64,000 nt of DNA, taken from NCBI GenBank assembly GCA_034509735.1, contig JACGWO010000005.1, positions 26,530,383 to 26,594,382 of the forward strand, in the 5' to 3' direction. This DNA is from Sesamum alatum. Taxonomy: Eukaryota; Streptophyta; Magnoliopsida; Lamiales; Pedaliaceae. The notes under the pieces are model-generated. The model was not told where the DNA came from, made no database searches, and was given only the letters and a program-made list of their open reading frames with translations. Positions 48,130-59,888 of the stretch are shown piece after piece (the stretch's first letter is position 1; each line of letters starts with the position of its first letter). A program made the position numbers and the translations under genes.

Positions 48130-48144
48130 GGGGGGGGGGGGGGG
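48130..48144 (+). repeat. G15 homopolymer
   Basis: A run of 15 G lies in otherwise very AT-rich DNA. Such runs are rare in plant nuclear DNA and prone to sequencing error. Confidence 0.8.
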
Positions 48145-49121
48145 AGAAAAAAAGGGAAAAAAAATAGAAAAAAATCTATTTTTTTTCCCAAAAATAAAAC
48201 CTTATCTTTAGAACGTATCAAGAAACAAATAAACCACTTTTTTTTTCAAAAAAAAAAAATTAAATGATTATGAAAATAATATTTTTATTAAGTGGATAAT
48301 TAAAGAGGTTGATAAGTAACAATCACTCACTATAGCCTAACTCATAAGTAAAAGAAACTCTTTTATAAGATGGCCACTTGAAAAAATAGCTCAACCTCCA
48401 TAATGTAGACCTTCACGTTGTTTTTGTCCCCCAAATTAATGTAAAAGTTGATCAAGACACTTTTAATAGGAAAATTGTTTTCTATGGAATGCATATTCAT
48501 ATTAATAGTATTAATCATGTGCAACGAACTTTATTTGCCTTTTTCGTATGTAAATTAAAGTAAGAACATTGGTTTTAAAGTATAAATAAAAGGGTACAAT
48601 ATTGATATATTGATTATATATATACATATATGTGAGTTGAGTTGATGAGAATGATCACTTCTTTTTTTTAAAAAAAAATTACAACTCAAATTATTTATCG
48701 ATGAATGGGTTGGAAGACAATTTATAGTAACCTTATAAGCGACCTATGATCCTTAGATTTTTTTTATGCTGCTTTGATAGTTAATCTCTAAGTACCTGTA
48801 AGTGATTGCGATCCTGAAACTTACTGCAGTTCATGATGATAATTATTGGAGTTCGTGGTCTAACCCTACTTTATATCCAAGTCCAACAATCGTGGATCCA
48901 AGTTCACGATGATCTATTCGCGGGAGTTTAGGGGGCTGGCCCTCTACAATACTTTATAACTCCCTAGTATAGATAATTGATATGGCGACTTTTCATTGTA
49001 ATTCACTCGAAATAATTCTATACGCAGGAGAATTTTTCAAATCACGTGAATCTTGGGACTTGTAACTATCTTTCTCTTCATATGTTTTTACACATATTCA
49101 TAATCTAACCTGATTCTTAGG
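48145..49121. other. AT-rich DNA without recognised features
   Basis: Homopurine/homopyrimidine runs follow the G15 tract. No open frame, inverted arms or known family were recognised. Confidence 0.5.
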
Positions 49122-49565
49122 CACTACAAGAAAATAGAAGATTAGTGACAAAAAAAATTAAGTGACAATTTTAATATTATCACTAATTATATATATTTAA
49201 TGACAAGAATGTTTATTTTGTCACAATAATGATTTTTATGATTTTAATAATTATTATTATTTTGTAAAAATTATTATTAGTGACAAAAAATGTGCACAAA
49301 GTTGTCACTAAATACAATTAATGGCTCATGTATAGTGACAACCTAGTGATAATAAATAATTGTTATCACTATATTGTGTTGTCACTAAGCTGTCACTATA
49401 GATGTGTCACTAATTGTATTTAGTGACGATTTTATACACAATTTTTTTCACTAATAATTATATAGTGACAAGATGAAAAATATTGTCACTTAGTACATAT
49501 TTTTAGGGACAACTTTTAAATTATCATTTGATATTTTGTCACTAATATCATATTTTCTTGTAGTG
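49122..49565. mobile_element. CACTA-type MITE
   Basis: The ends CACTACAAGAAAATA and TTTTCTTGTAGTG are flanked by AGG on both sides, the 3-bp duplication of CACTA elements. The interior is built of GTGACAA/TTGTCAC repeats that fold back. It is the same family as 54,133-54,512. Confidence 0.85.
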
Positions 49566-51661
49566 AGGTTTAAATGTGTTTTTGGTCCCATAACTTAAGT
49601 CATTTAACATTTTTGTCATTTAGTTTTTTAGGATAACATTTTCGTTCTATATCCTTTTAATTTTTACAATTTTAATCATTTTCTTAGTTGGAGTTCACCA
49701 TTCTCGCCGCTAGAGGCGACTTCCATTGAAGAAGAGGACTGAAATCGTTAAATGTACCATGTAGCTTTTAGGTGGAATAAGGTGGTCTCTTAATTTTCCA
49801 TGAAAAATTAGTAAATGTGAAGAAATAAAAAATAATTTGTAATGGGGCAGTTTTGAACGATGGGAGTCTGAAATTTGGAGCCAAAGCATGTGCTGCTGTC
49901 TGATCAAAAATTGGTACTGATGGCATGTCGTGATCGATAATTCAATGATCAAATATAGCCACAAATGGATAGATGATCTTCGAAATACACTAAATATTAG
50001 TGGATAATTCTTGATTAAAATGCAAACATTAGAATCTTTATTGTTATTTAATTATACTAATTAAGGTCGATTGCGTTAATTAATATATACATTTATGAAA
50101 ATGCAAAAAGAGAGATAATTCCTGTCGGTGGGAAGGACATTAAGACAAATCGGTCTTATCGTCCTGGTATATATTTTTGTGCTCTAAATTTACAATTTTT
50201 AATAATTTGAATGTTGTCGTTACAAAATAGAAGATATTAGTGAATAAAATATTATATGATAATCTCAAAATGATAATAATTGTGATTTTGTCATAATAGA
50301 ATTGTTAGCAAGAAAAAAATCACTATGTACAATTAGTAACACATTTGTAATATTGACAATGACAACAATAGTGTCACTAAGATTAAATATTAGAGAAAAA
50401 CGCAAGCAACCTTTCTGTGATATTGCAAATAAGCAAATTACCCTCTACGAAAAATAAAATAGTAATTTACCTCTCTGTGTTTTTTAAAATGAATCAGTTT
50501 ACCTCCCTAGACAGGGAGGTAAATTGCTATTTTTTGCATATAGGGTAATTTGCTCATTTCTAATATCATATGGAGGTAAATTACATTAAACTCATTAAAT
50601 ATATGAATAAATATATGCTAATATTTTTATTCGATAATCCATATGTACATGTAAATATATATATATATCAATTTTTAATTTTTTTTCATGCTTCATTGCA
50701 TTGTTGGAAGGTAAGATTTGACATATCCCCTCTATGTCAAGTAGTTGTTAAGGAGACAAAAATAAGTGTAATAAATACAAATGTACATACATGTCCAAAA
50801 ATGCATGTCTTTAATCAAATAATTTTATGAGTTAGCTAGCTTATCAATTTTTTTCCTTTTAGATTTAGCAACCACAAATATGTTTAATTATTTGGTTTCA
50901 CCTTAAATTAACAAGAAATCGAACAACCCCACCCCTTAAATTTTTGTCCACGTATTATAAATGTTAATTCCGAATTGTTCTTTTCAGAATTTAAAATGAG
51001 GAAAAGGAAAAAGATAAAAAGAAAAAGACGTGAAAACTAGCCAATATTTCCAAGTACTTTTTCAATGTCATAAATATTGTAAAAAAAAATAAATAAATGA
51101 AACCTACTCATAGGAATTTCGATTTGCACCAATTAAGTAGATTAAATGTTTGTTTTTCATGCAGTATGCCAACATAGTAATTATATGGAGACAAATAGAC
51201 AAGGTAACATTTACACTAATAACCATTCCATGATTTATTTATCATGCAAATTCAATAAGAAATATAGATACTAAAAATAATAAATTCAGATGTATTCTAA
51301 ATTGATCTCGAGACTCAATGATCATCAAACATCATCGACATCAAAATGTAGATTCTATACATGGACCCACATACGATAGTATTTTTGAACTACTAACCAA
51401 ACACATAATTAACTGAAAAAAAACCTCAAAAGAAAGAGAGACGAATAGGAGAAGGGCTTTTTAATTTTCAACCATTTTCATATCAAATTTAACAAAATTA
51501 ACGACCAAAACTACCATTGTCGGGGGTAGAATTGGTAATCAACAAGAAGGCTATGATCAAGGTCTACCTTTTTAGTAGTTAATTCATGCCACCTTGCCCT
51601 CCCACCTTTATGGATCCTTTATAATCCCCACACCATTCCTTCTCTTTTGCCCAACCTCTCA
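49566..51661. other. Upstream region of the pectate lyase gene, with MITE remnants
   Basis: The stretch at 49,570-49,700 resembles a single Mutator-type arm (GGTCCCATAACTTA). Around 50,270-50,390 there are CACTA-MITE-like GTGTCACTAAG fragments. A foldback lies at 50,401-50,585. Nearer the gene, CTTTATAATCC (about 51,615) is a possible TATA element about 45 bp before the ATG. No further gene is seen. Confidence 0.45.
50401..50585. mobile_element. Small foldback element
   Basis: The arms around GATATTGCAAATAAGCAAATT and its complement (TTTGCTCATTTCTAATATC) flank a centre with GGGAGGTAAATTG palindromes. The same family recurs at about 57,640-57,907. Confidence 0.65.
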
Positions 51662-54600
51662 ATGGCATTCCCTTCAATTCTATGCCTTATCCTTCTCTTT
51701 TGCCTCTTATTCCCATCCCTCATTGCCTCCTCTCCAACCCTACAAGACCCTGAATTACTAGTCCAACAAGTACACAGGTATGTACAAGAAAAAGTACAAT
51801 ACTTCATGATGTAGCAAGCGTCCCACATCGATTGCAGACGAGGAGCTTAAGTGGCTTATAAGCCCCAATGCCTCCTCTCCCTAGCAAGGCGCCTTTTTAG
51901 GACAAAACCGTGAGGCTCATATAGAGTCAAAGCGGACAATACCTCGCGCAACGGGGCACCGATCAAGTCGCAAGCCGCATCACTTCAGAACATAGTTATC
52001 TTAACTTCACTAACAACGTTTTCACGTTTTTTTCCTATTCAAAACAATGCAGGAAGCTAAACGACTCGAAAAGGAAACTAGGGTTCTTGTCGTGCAACAC
52101 AGGCAATCCCATTGACGACTGCTGGCGTTGCGACCCAAATTGGGAAGAGAAGCGCCAAAAGTTAGCTGACTGTGCGATTGGGTTTGGCAAGAATGCCATA
52201 GGTGGTAAGGACGGTGAAATTTACATGGTGATGGATTCTGGGGACGATGATCCCGTCAACCCTAAGCCGGGAACGCTCCGTTATGCTGTTATTCAGGACG
52301 AGCCTTTGTGGATCATATTTGCACGGGACATGGTTATTCAATTGAAGGGGAGTTGATAATGAACTCATTCAAGACCATTGATGGTAGGGGTGCTAGTGTG
52401 CACATTGCTAATGGCCCATGCATTACCATTCAATATGTCACCAACATTATCATACATGGGCTTCACATCCATGACTGTAAGCAAGGGGGGAACGCTATGG
52501 TGAGGGACTCCCCACGCCATTATGGGTGGAGAACTATATCGGATGGGGATGGCGTGTCGATTTTTGGTGGGAGCCACGTGTGGGTTGATCATTGCTCGTT
52601 GTCTAACTGCAACGACGGGCTGATTGATGCCATCCATGGATCAACGGCTATCACAATTTCGAATAATTACATGACTCACCATAATAAGGTCATGCTTTTA
52701 GGACATAGTGACTTGTACCCCCAAGATAAGGGCATGCAAGTAACAATTGCCTTTAATCACTTTGGAGAAGGGCTTGTGCAAAGAATGCCAAGGTAAATCT
52801 AAAATATACATGTTCGTTTGTAGACTATTATAAAAGCAGGACGTACAGTCACTACAAGAAAATAACGCAATAGTTACAAAAAAATTTAATGTTAAAATCA
52901 ACGTCGATCTAATTAGTAAAATAAAATTCTCGTTATTAATCTACATTATTTAATATATATTTTGAACAATCCATTTGCTTGTTAATTAATTCAACGCTGA
53001 TTTTTTTTTCATTGCTGTTTAGTAATTTTCTTATAGTGTATTTCTTTGTTCTTTTTTTTTTTTATTTTGGTTACAGATGTAGACATGGCTACTTCCACGT
53101 CGTGAACAATGACTACACCCACTGGGAGATGTACGCAATTGGAGGCAGCGCCGCGCCAACTATTAATAGCCAAGGCAATAGATTTCTTGCTCCGAACGAC
53201 AGGTTCAACAAAGAGGTAAGAATCGTACGATACTATATGAAATATAACATTTAATTATAGTTAATATTAAATAATTGTAGTAAATAGTTATTGATCATGG
53301 TCACGCAACGATTGTCGGCGATAATTTTTGCGAGGGTGACTGAAACGTTTGCCATGACTAACAATCATAGCGAATGTTTTTTACCACGGTTTTTAGTTTG
53401 TGGAAAATATGTTTTTCATGGTGGAAATGCTAGTTTTTGCATCGGGTTTTATGTAACCGTAGTTAATAATAGTTATTTATCATAGTTTTTAGCCATAGTC
53501 ATTAAAAATGTAGCCAATGGTAAAAAAAATTTCTAGTGCGATATTACATATTGGATATTTTGTTTCAAATTGTATTCCCTTTTTTATTCCATTCAACATA
53601 CACACGCCATGTGTATAAAGATAATATTATGTATCTTATATAAGAAAATATCTTATATACGTAGCATGTGTATGTTAAATAGAGTAGGAGATAGTATACG
53701 TTTTGTAACACAAATTCCAATCCGACGATGTTCATATGTTTTAATTACAACAAGCAACTAAAACTACTTAATTTTACTTGGGGGTATTTGCAAATATTTA
53801 AAATAAACACTTATCAACTTATTGCTAAAAATAAATTGAAAACACTGTTTTTGTTTTACCACTACTGTTTTTGAATTGCTTAAATAAAGTTGATTAAAAG
53901 TTTCTTGCCAATTTCTGCAGCTTATGGATAAAACTGCAAATATTGATTTGTTTTTTGAAACACTTCAACTTCAATTTTTTTCACTTTTAACTTTTATTTT
54001 CATACATTCCTAACTTTTACTACTGTTTAACTTTTTCTTTTTTTACAACTTATTCCCAACATAAAAGTAGAAGCTATTACAAACACAAATAATCTCGATC
54101 GTCAATATATAAGTTAAATAGATTTAAGAAGACACTATAAGAAAATATGATATTAGTAACAAAATATCAAATGATAATTTAAAAGTTGTCACTAAAAATA
54201 TGAATTAAGTGACAATATTTTTCATCTTGGTACTATATAATTATTAGTGACAAAAATTGTGTATAAAATTGTCACTAAATATAATTAGTGACACATCTAT
54301 AGTGACAACCTAGTGACAACACAATATAGTGATAACAATTATTTATTGTCACTAGGTTGTCACTATTATTTTGTAAAATAGTAATTTTTAAAATCATAAA
54401 AATCATTATTGTGACAAAATAAATATTCTTGTCACTAAATATATATAATTAGTGATAATATTAAAATTTTCACTTAAATTTTTTATCGCTAATCTTCTAT
54501 TTTCTTGTAGCGAGAAGTATTAATTATTCTAATAAGAATATTACAGGGTTCTAATAATTGACAGAAGTTATAAAGATAAATTTAGAGTGTCACATCAGTT

Positions 54601-55446
54601 GGATGTTTGTTTTAATACAAGTCCTTAATTTGTTCACATTGGCTTATACAACTAGTCCTTGCATATCTACTTTCTCAAGCACTCAATTTGAAGTAGACTA
54701 CTAACTTTAATTCAATCAATAAAATTTCTAAAAAAAAATAAAAATAAAAATAATTACATTAATCAAAGAGTAAATTACAGTCACCTCCCTTAAGATTTAA
54801 TGTAATTACAAATACCTTTCGTTGTTTGAAAAATTACAGATATCTCCTCAATGTTTGTAATTTTTAACCAAATGCCTGAAATTGACTATTTTATCCTTAA
54901 ATTTTTTTATTAAAATTGTAGAAAAAATCAATCGAAACAACTTGTATTATTGCTCATCTGTGTAAAAAACTTAAAAAATATCACCCTGCGCGTTGTAATC
55001 CAAAAGAATTTTAAGAATTAAATAAAAGTTAACTCAGTGCATAAGGACATTTTCGTTAGTTCACTCATAAAAATGGATGGAAATGGGTTACTTGTTAGAC
55101 AGTTACAAACCTCAGGGGGTATTTATAATTTTTCAAACAACGATGGGTATTTATAATTATACCAAACTTCAAGAGAGGTGGTTGTAATTTACCCTTTATT
55201 AAAAAAGATATTGAACTGATTCAGGTGACGAAACATGAAGATGCAGCAGAAAGTGAGTGGAAGAACTGGAACTGGAGATCAGAAGGGGACCTAATGTTAA
55301 ATGGCGCATTTTTCACGGCCTCTGGTGCTGGTGCCTCGTCGAGTTATGCTAAGGCGTCGAGCTTAGGCGCCCGGCCCTCGTCCCTAATTACCTCGATCAC
55401 CTCCGCCTCCGGTGCCCTAAACTGCCGGAAGGGCTCCCGATGCTGA
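51662..55446 (+). CDS. Pectate lyase, polysaccharide lyase family 1, secreted
   Basis: It cleaves de-esterified pectin in the cell wall by beta-elimination, calcium-dependent in this family. Four exons are read: 51662-51777, 52053-52792, 53077-53215 and 55225-55446, with matching phases and GT-AG borders. Residues 1-22 form a signal peptide (hydrophobic [11 protein letters not shown]). The mature protein starts with the plant N-terminal block ending [14 protein letters not shown]. Then come [45 protein letters not shown] and calcium/substrate blocks. [18 protein letters not shown] holds the conserved catalytic-region Arg, and [17 protein letters not shown] follows. The length is about 405 residues, normal for the family. 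One base appears missing in a G-run at about 52,350: the frame stops just after QLKG and the next frame carries straight on with ELIMNS. Introns 1-3 are loaded with small elements. Confidence 0.9.
51807..51982. mobile_element. Probable solo LTR of a TRIM-like retroelement
   Basis: It lies in intron 1 of the pectate lyase gene. The edges TGATG and CATCA are mirror termini of the TG...CA type and are flanked by CTTCA on both sides (51,802-51,806 and 51,983-51,987), a 5-bp duplication. The 176-bp body is GC-rich for this region and includes GTCCCACATCG and AACCGTGAGGCTCATAT, motifs I associate with widespread short plant repeats. No internal domain is present. Confidence 0.65.
52850..53038. mobile_element. 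CACTA-type MITE in pectate lyase intron 2
   Basis: CACTACAAGAAAATAACGC at the left and TTTTCTTATAGTG at the right, about 190 bp. The inner sequence (CAACGCTGATTTTTTTT) is shared with 59,601-59,888. The 3-bp flanks (AGT, TAT) do not match. Confidence 0.7.
53216..54132. other. Intron 3 of pectate lyase, first part
   Basis: The stretch at 53,290-53,545 has terminal-like motifs (TTTCTAGTGCG at its right end) and alternating CATGGT/ACCATG words suggesting another worn CACTA MITE, but no clean left end. The rest is AT-rich intron. Confidence 0.4.
54133..54512. mobile_element. CACTA-type MITE in pectate lyase intron 3
   Basis: CACTATAAGAAAATATG to TTTTCTTGTAGCG, flanked by AGA on both sides. The interior GTGACAA foldback matches the inverted orientation of the copy at 49,122-49,565. 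Confidence 0.85.
54768..55194. mobile_element. Foldback MITE in pectate lyase intron 3
   Basis: The arms AGTAAATTACAGTCACCTCC and the complement of GAGGTGGTTGTAATTTACCC match and continue through TGTAATTACAAATACC. The right arm ends about 30 bp before the acceptor of the last exon. The 9-bp flanks match only partly. Confidence 0.75.
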
Positions 55447-56030
55447 AAGCTACTAGACATGCCCGGTGGCCTAACACGGCCGTGTGTATGAACTTGATTG
55501 TCACACTGCTTCATAGTCTCAACATCTCCAAGTTTATGGACTATTTGGTTCGGGCTATTTTACTCTCTCTCAAGTGATTGAGTGTTAATATTGTAAATAC
55601 ATAAGTGTGAAATAACTTGGAATTCTCTCTCTCTCTCTTCTCCAAAATTACCAATATTTGTCTAATTTTAATGATTGTTTAATAATAAGTTCAATTTATT
55701 CGTCTCTATTAGGTTTTTCATCCAATTATTTTTTAGTGAATTGATCAAAATGCCATTGTGGACAATGATATATAATTTTATTATTTTTTTAAAAATTTAT
55801 GAATTTTTTTATGAACAAAGTGGACATTTTTATTTTACAAATTTTCAAGTATTTCCATCAATTTCGTCCGATTTTCTTACAATTTGTTTTTAAAAGTACG
55901 GACAAATTTGACAATTTCAGGACTTATAGAATTATATGAAATATTAGTGGGGTATTTATAATTTTTAAACAATAAGAGAATATTCATAATTATGTCAAAC
56001 TTCAAGGGTACTTGGTGTAATTTACCCTTA
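55447..56030. other. 3' flank of pectate lyase
   Basis: This includes the 3' untranslated region of the gene. From about 55,900 it contains one arm (GGGGTATTTATAATTTTTAAAC ... TAATTTACCC) of the same foldback family as 54,768-55,194. Confidence 0.45.
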
Positions 56031-56945
56031 GGCTCCGTTTACTTTGAGGACGGTACTAAATGAGTGATAGGATTTGTTGAACTAAATAAATGATAAAAAA
56101 GTCATGTGTTAATTGTGATGTGCTTACTTATATATATTATTAAAATCAGATAAAATATGTCAAGTGTTTACTTTAATGAATATATATGTATTTCATGGCA
56201 AAATTACCCATAAGCCCTTTTAGTACAATTTATTGAAACCACCATTTTCTCCCAAATTTTCTTTGTATGTATACCCTAATTTTGCACAACAATTTTGAAG
56301 AAAATCATGTGCAAATTTTCGTGATCAACCGGAATTAAAGTGTCGGGTGCATTGAGGTAATTATTTGTTTAAATTCTTTGTTCTATTTATTTTGTTATTT
56401 TTTTCTTCCCTTCAAATTTCGCCTATTTTTTTTTCATTTATTTTATTTTCCCCCATTTTGTTATATAATAATTGTGACCATTGTTAAAGCAATTGTTTTA
56501 TGGTCACATTCAAGCATATAGTGCAAAAAATCACTATTTTTCTCGGCCAAATGTGTGCTCTTCACTAGTATGAACTTTAGAATAAAAATGGAGTTTAACA
56601 AAAAGAGGAGAAAGACGAAGCACTCACCTGGATTTTGGTCTTCTTGGCCTCTGCTGCAAATGACCCGAAAAAGAAGAGAAAAGTGGGTTGTTTTTTGTTG
56701 TAATGTTGGTAGTTGAACTACTCCACTATTATTGGAGGGTAAGATTCACTTTTGCCCCTAAAATTTATTGTTGTACAAATCAAATGATAACTTATATCAA
56801 CATCTTTGGTGGTATAAGTTATGCAAGTGTAACATTAATTAATACATGACCCTGTAATTGTACAAGGCCCCATACATAAAAATAAATAATATATTATCCT
56901 ATATTAATTCTTTTTATTCAGGCTAAACATCAAAGTAAACGGACC
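56031..56945. mobile_element. PIF/Harbinger-like element
   Basis: The ends GGCTCCGTTTACTTTGA and TCAAAGTAAACGGACC pair, with TTA on both sides (56,028-56,030 and 56,946-56,948). The 915 bp hold no recognisable transposase. The ends differ from those of the element at 1,091, so it is a separate family. Confidence 0.75.
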
Positions 56946-56948
56946 TTA

Positions 56949-57639
56949 ATGGAATGTGGAAAGGATTTAGGGATAAATGGGCCATTAGGCCCATTCTCAC
57001 ATTGGGCCCTCATCAAACTTAACTTTTTATGAAAATCACAAGAGGCCCAGCTTTGTAAAGACCAATAGAAGACTCCAATGACCAGGGAGAAAAAATAAAA
57101 TAAATAAAATATATTAAAGAGGATTATCGATTGATAATAATTATAGGGTGACATTAATTAATTAGGGGGATATATTTGCTTTTATTCGAATCTCCCACAG
57201 CCAAATTGAAGTACATTTGACACGTCTCAATTTTTACCGGTTCAATTCACATTATTGTGCACAACTATGATCTAAGTATGAACCGCCCAAGCCATCCCAA
57301 CTTTAAAATTATTATTATTTTAAATATTTTCAACTCTTAAAGTATATTAAATTAAATAAAAGTACTTTGGTAAACGGCTTATAATTTGGGAGTGGAGGGT
57401 AGGCCCATTTTTTGAGCAATTTTTTTATGGTAGAATTTCAGTTTGACCCAAAAATAATTGCAAATTAATAAGTTTATTTTGGTGGAATCGTTTGTCAGTA
57501 ATCTTTGTCGAGATCAAGTTAGGTCAATTCAAGCCACACGTATTTTGATGTCGTAATTGATTGACATTTTAATAGAAGTATAGTAATCATACCAGATAAA
57601 TTAAGTTGAACTTATTATGTGACTAGTTTAATTCAGAGT
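56949..57639. other. AT-rich intergenic DNA
   Basis: Nothing recognised. A short open frame on the minus strand shows no domain. Confidence 0.5.
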
Positions 57640-57907
57640 TTAATGCAATTTATCTTTATGTGATATTGCAAATGAGTAAATTAATTTCACATGAAAAAAA
57701 AAAAAGAAGCAATTTATCTTTCTATGTTCTTTGAAATGGAGCAATTTACCCTCTATCTAAGGGGTAAAATGCTCTATTTTAAAAAATGCGGGGAGGTAAA
57801 TTGATTCATTTTAAAAAACACATAGAGATAAATTGTTATTTTATTTTTTATAAGAGGATAATTTGCACATTTACAATATCACAAAGAGATTATTTGCATT
57901 TTTCCCG
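57640..57907. mobile_element. Foldback element, second copy of the 50.4-kb family
   Basis: GATATTGCAAATGAGTAAATT at the left pairs with the complement of TTTGCACATTTACAATATC at the right. The centre has GGTAAAATGCTC palindromes. Confidence 0.7.
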
Positions 57908-58231
57908 TTTAATCTGATATAGGGGTGAATGAGAATATAAATAGTTATACCAGAATTTGAATGAAATATTTTCGTATAGACATTCTTTCATCGAGATCAG
58001 ATTCAGCTCGATCACATAATCGATCGCTCTTCTTTAGTTAGATTTTAATCAAATAATATTTGTATTCATCCTCTATATAATTTATGGATGGTTCGATAAA
58101 CTAATCCAAATTGCGCTCTCAAGAAAACAAATGCAAACCAATTATCGTTCCAAGAAAAGAAATAATATATATATATATATATATATAGATAGATATAATA
58201 TCAATTGTCAATAGCGAAATATTTGATCCAA

Positions 58232-58452
58232 AAATATGTTCGACAGAGTTTATAAATTTCTCAAAACATCTTATAAGATGTTTCAGAATTTAAAAGTATT
58301 TGAATATTGTTAGACAATTTTTCTTTTAAAGAGCTTATAAGATCAAATCATAAGATGTTTTAGGTGGTACAAGCTCTTTATAAAGAAGTTGGCTTCACCC
58401 ATTTTTAAAAAAAATATTATAAGCTTTTTAACCTTAATTAACATCCAATAGA
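58232..58452. repeat. CTTATAAG-rich inverted repeat
   Basis: Repeated CATCTTATAAGATG and GAGCTTATAAGATC words resemble the subterminal DNA of the Harbinger-like element at 1,091-3,206. The ends are not defined. Confidence 0.4.
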
Positions 58453-58730
58453 CAAAACCACAATTATTATTTTATTAGTACTAGTTAGAAGCGCGTATTA
58501 TCTTAATAAAATTGTTACATTGTAATAATAAAATAAGTATATAATAAGAATATATTAACTAAATTTAACAGGTACTTTATAAATAAAAAGTATTATTGTT
58601 GAAAGTAAAAGCATATAATTAAAAAGATAAATAATGTTTTTTCCACTTCAATTATTATTTAATATCATAATTATATTTTTTTCTACTTGCAATATATGAA
58701 TCATTTTTAGCATAAGTAAATCACATTCAT

Positions 58731-59106
58731 AGGAAAAATTGCATTTTACGTCCCATAACTTACACCGCCTGTGATTTTGGTCCAATTAATTTTTGACGTA
58801 GCAATTTTAGTCACATAAGTCCACAAACGGTGCAATTTTAGTCCCATTGATAAAATCTGTTAAAATTTTAACGGAAGGAGCACGTTCATGACACGTGCTC
58901 CGTTAAGTCCATAAGTCACATCTAATAAAACGTTGTAATTTTAGTCCCATGCACGTGCTCCTTCGGTTAAAATTTTAACGAATTTCGTCAATGGAATTAA
59001 AATTGCAACGTTTGTGGATTTATGGGACTAAAATTGCTACGTCAAAAACTAATGGGACAAAAATCGCAAATGGTGTAAGTTATGGGACGTAAAATGCAGT
59101 TTTTCC
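58731..59106. mobile_element. Mutator-type MITE, 376 bp
   Basis: The 9-bp duplication CACATTCAT is perfect (58,722-58,730 and 59,107-59,115). The arms from GGAAAAATTGCATTTTACG run almost the full length and nearly meet at GCACGTGCTCC. The end sequence resembles that of the full MULE at 12,662. Confidence 0.88.
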
Positions 59107-59428
59107 CACATTCATATAAGTAAATTTGGATCAAGATAATCTATACATACACAATAAACACACAAAAAGATTAAAACCCACTATAGTAGAACTTCTATAA
59201 ATTAATAACTTCTCTAAAATAATAATTTTTCTCGGTCCCGACTTGGGCCTAAGTTCTAAATTAATAATTTCGATAAATTAATAAGATAATAACTTTTCGG
59301 AAGACCTTATATAAATTTATGGTACTTTTAATATTATAAATTAATAATTCTATAAAATTACAAATATAGCTAAGATAACTTAGTAAAATATGATTCTATT
59401 GTTGTTTGCTTCTTCTTAAAATTTAAAT

Positions 59429-59570
59429 CTAGTTGTATTCATCTCTAACTTTCCTCACTACATCCAAAAGCTCCGGTGTTGCGTTCTCATACTGCAACAA
59501 AAAATTGTGAAAAGTTTTTGCCGCTATGAGTGCTTCCTTTCCCGTAATTTGTTTTAATCTTTTTGAGTGC
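59429..59570 (-). pseudogene. pogo-like transposase C-terminal remnant
   Basis: The minus-strand frame reads KRLKQITGKEALIAAKTF, then FLLQYENATPELLDVVRKV and a stop at 59,429. It resembles the C-terminal tail of plant pogo/Tigger DDE transposases. Beyond the nested MITE another fragment (HLKGVQIIIDQIRKAL, near 59,930) may continue it, in a shifted frame. Confidence 0.5.
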
Positions 59571-59600
59571 ATGTGGGGTGATCTCTCTTATACTCATATA

Positions 59601-59888
59601 CACTACAAGAAAATAGCTTAATAGTGATGAAAACATTTATTGTGGAAATCAGCATCGAGCTAATTAACTAGTAAAATTCTCGTTGCTAATTTACACTACT
59701 TAATATATATTTTAAATAATTCATTGCTAAATTTGCTAGCAAGTAAATTCTTGTTGCTAAATTCATAAGCAAGTAAAATTCTTGTATTAAATAATATAAT
59801 TAGCAATGAGATTTTACTTGCTAATTAGCTCAACGCTGATTTTTTTTTTTTGTTGTTGTTGTTGCTATTGAGTGTTTTTCTTGTAGTG
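59601..59888. mobile_element. CACTA-type MITE nested in the pogo element
   Basis: CACTACAAGAAAATAGC to GTTTTTCTTGTAGTG, with ATA on both sides. The interior is related to that of 52,850-53,038. Confidence 0.85.

Noticed and set aside
49122..49565. Possible microRNA precursor (long hairpin)
   Set aside because: CACTA ends and a 3-bp duplication make it a MITE; no miRNA-like short duplex stands out.
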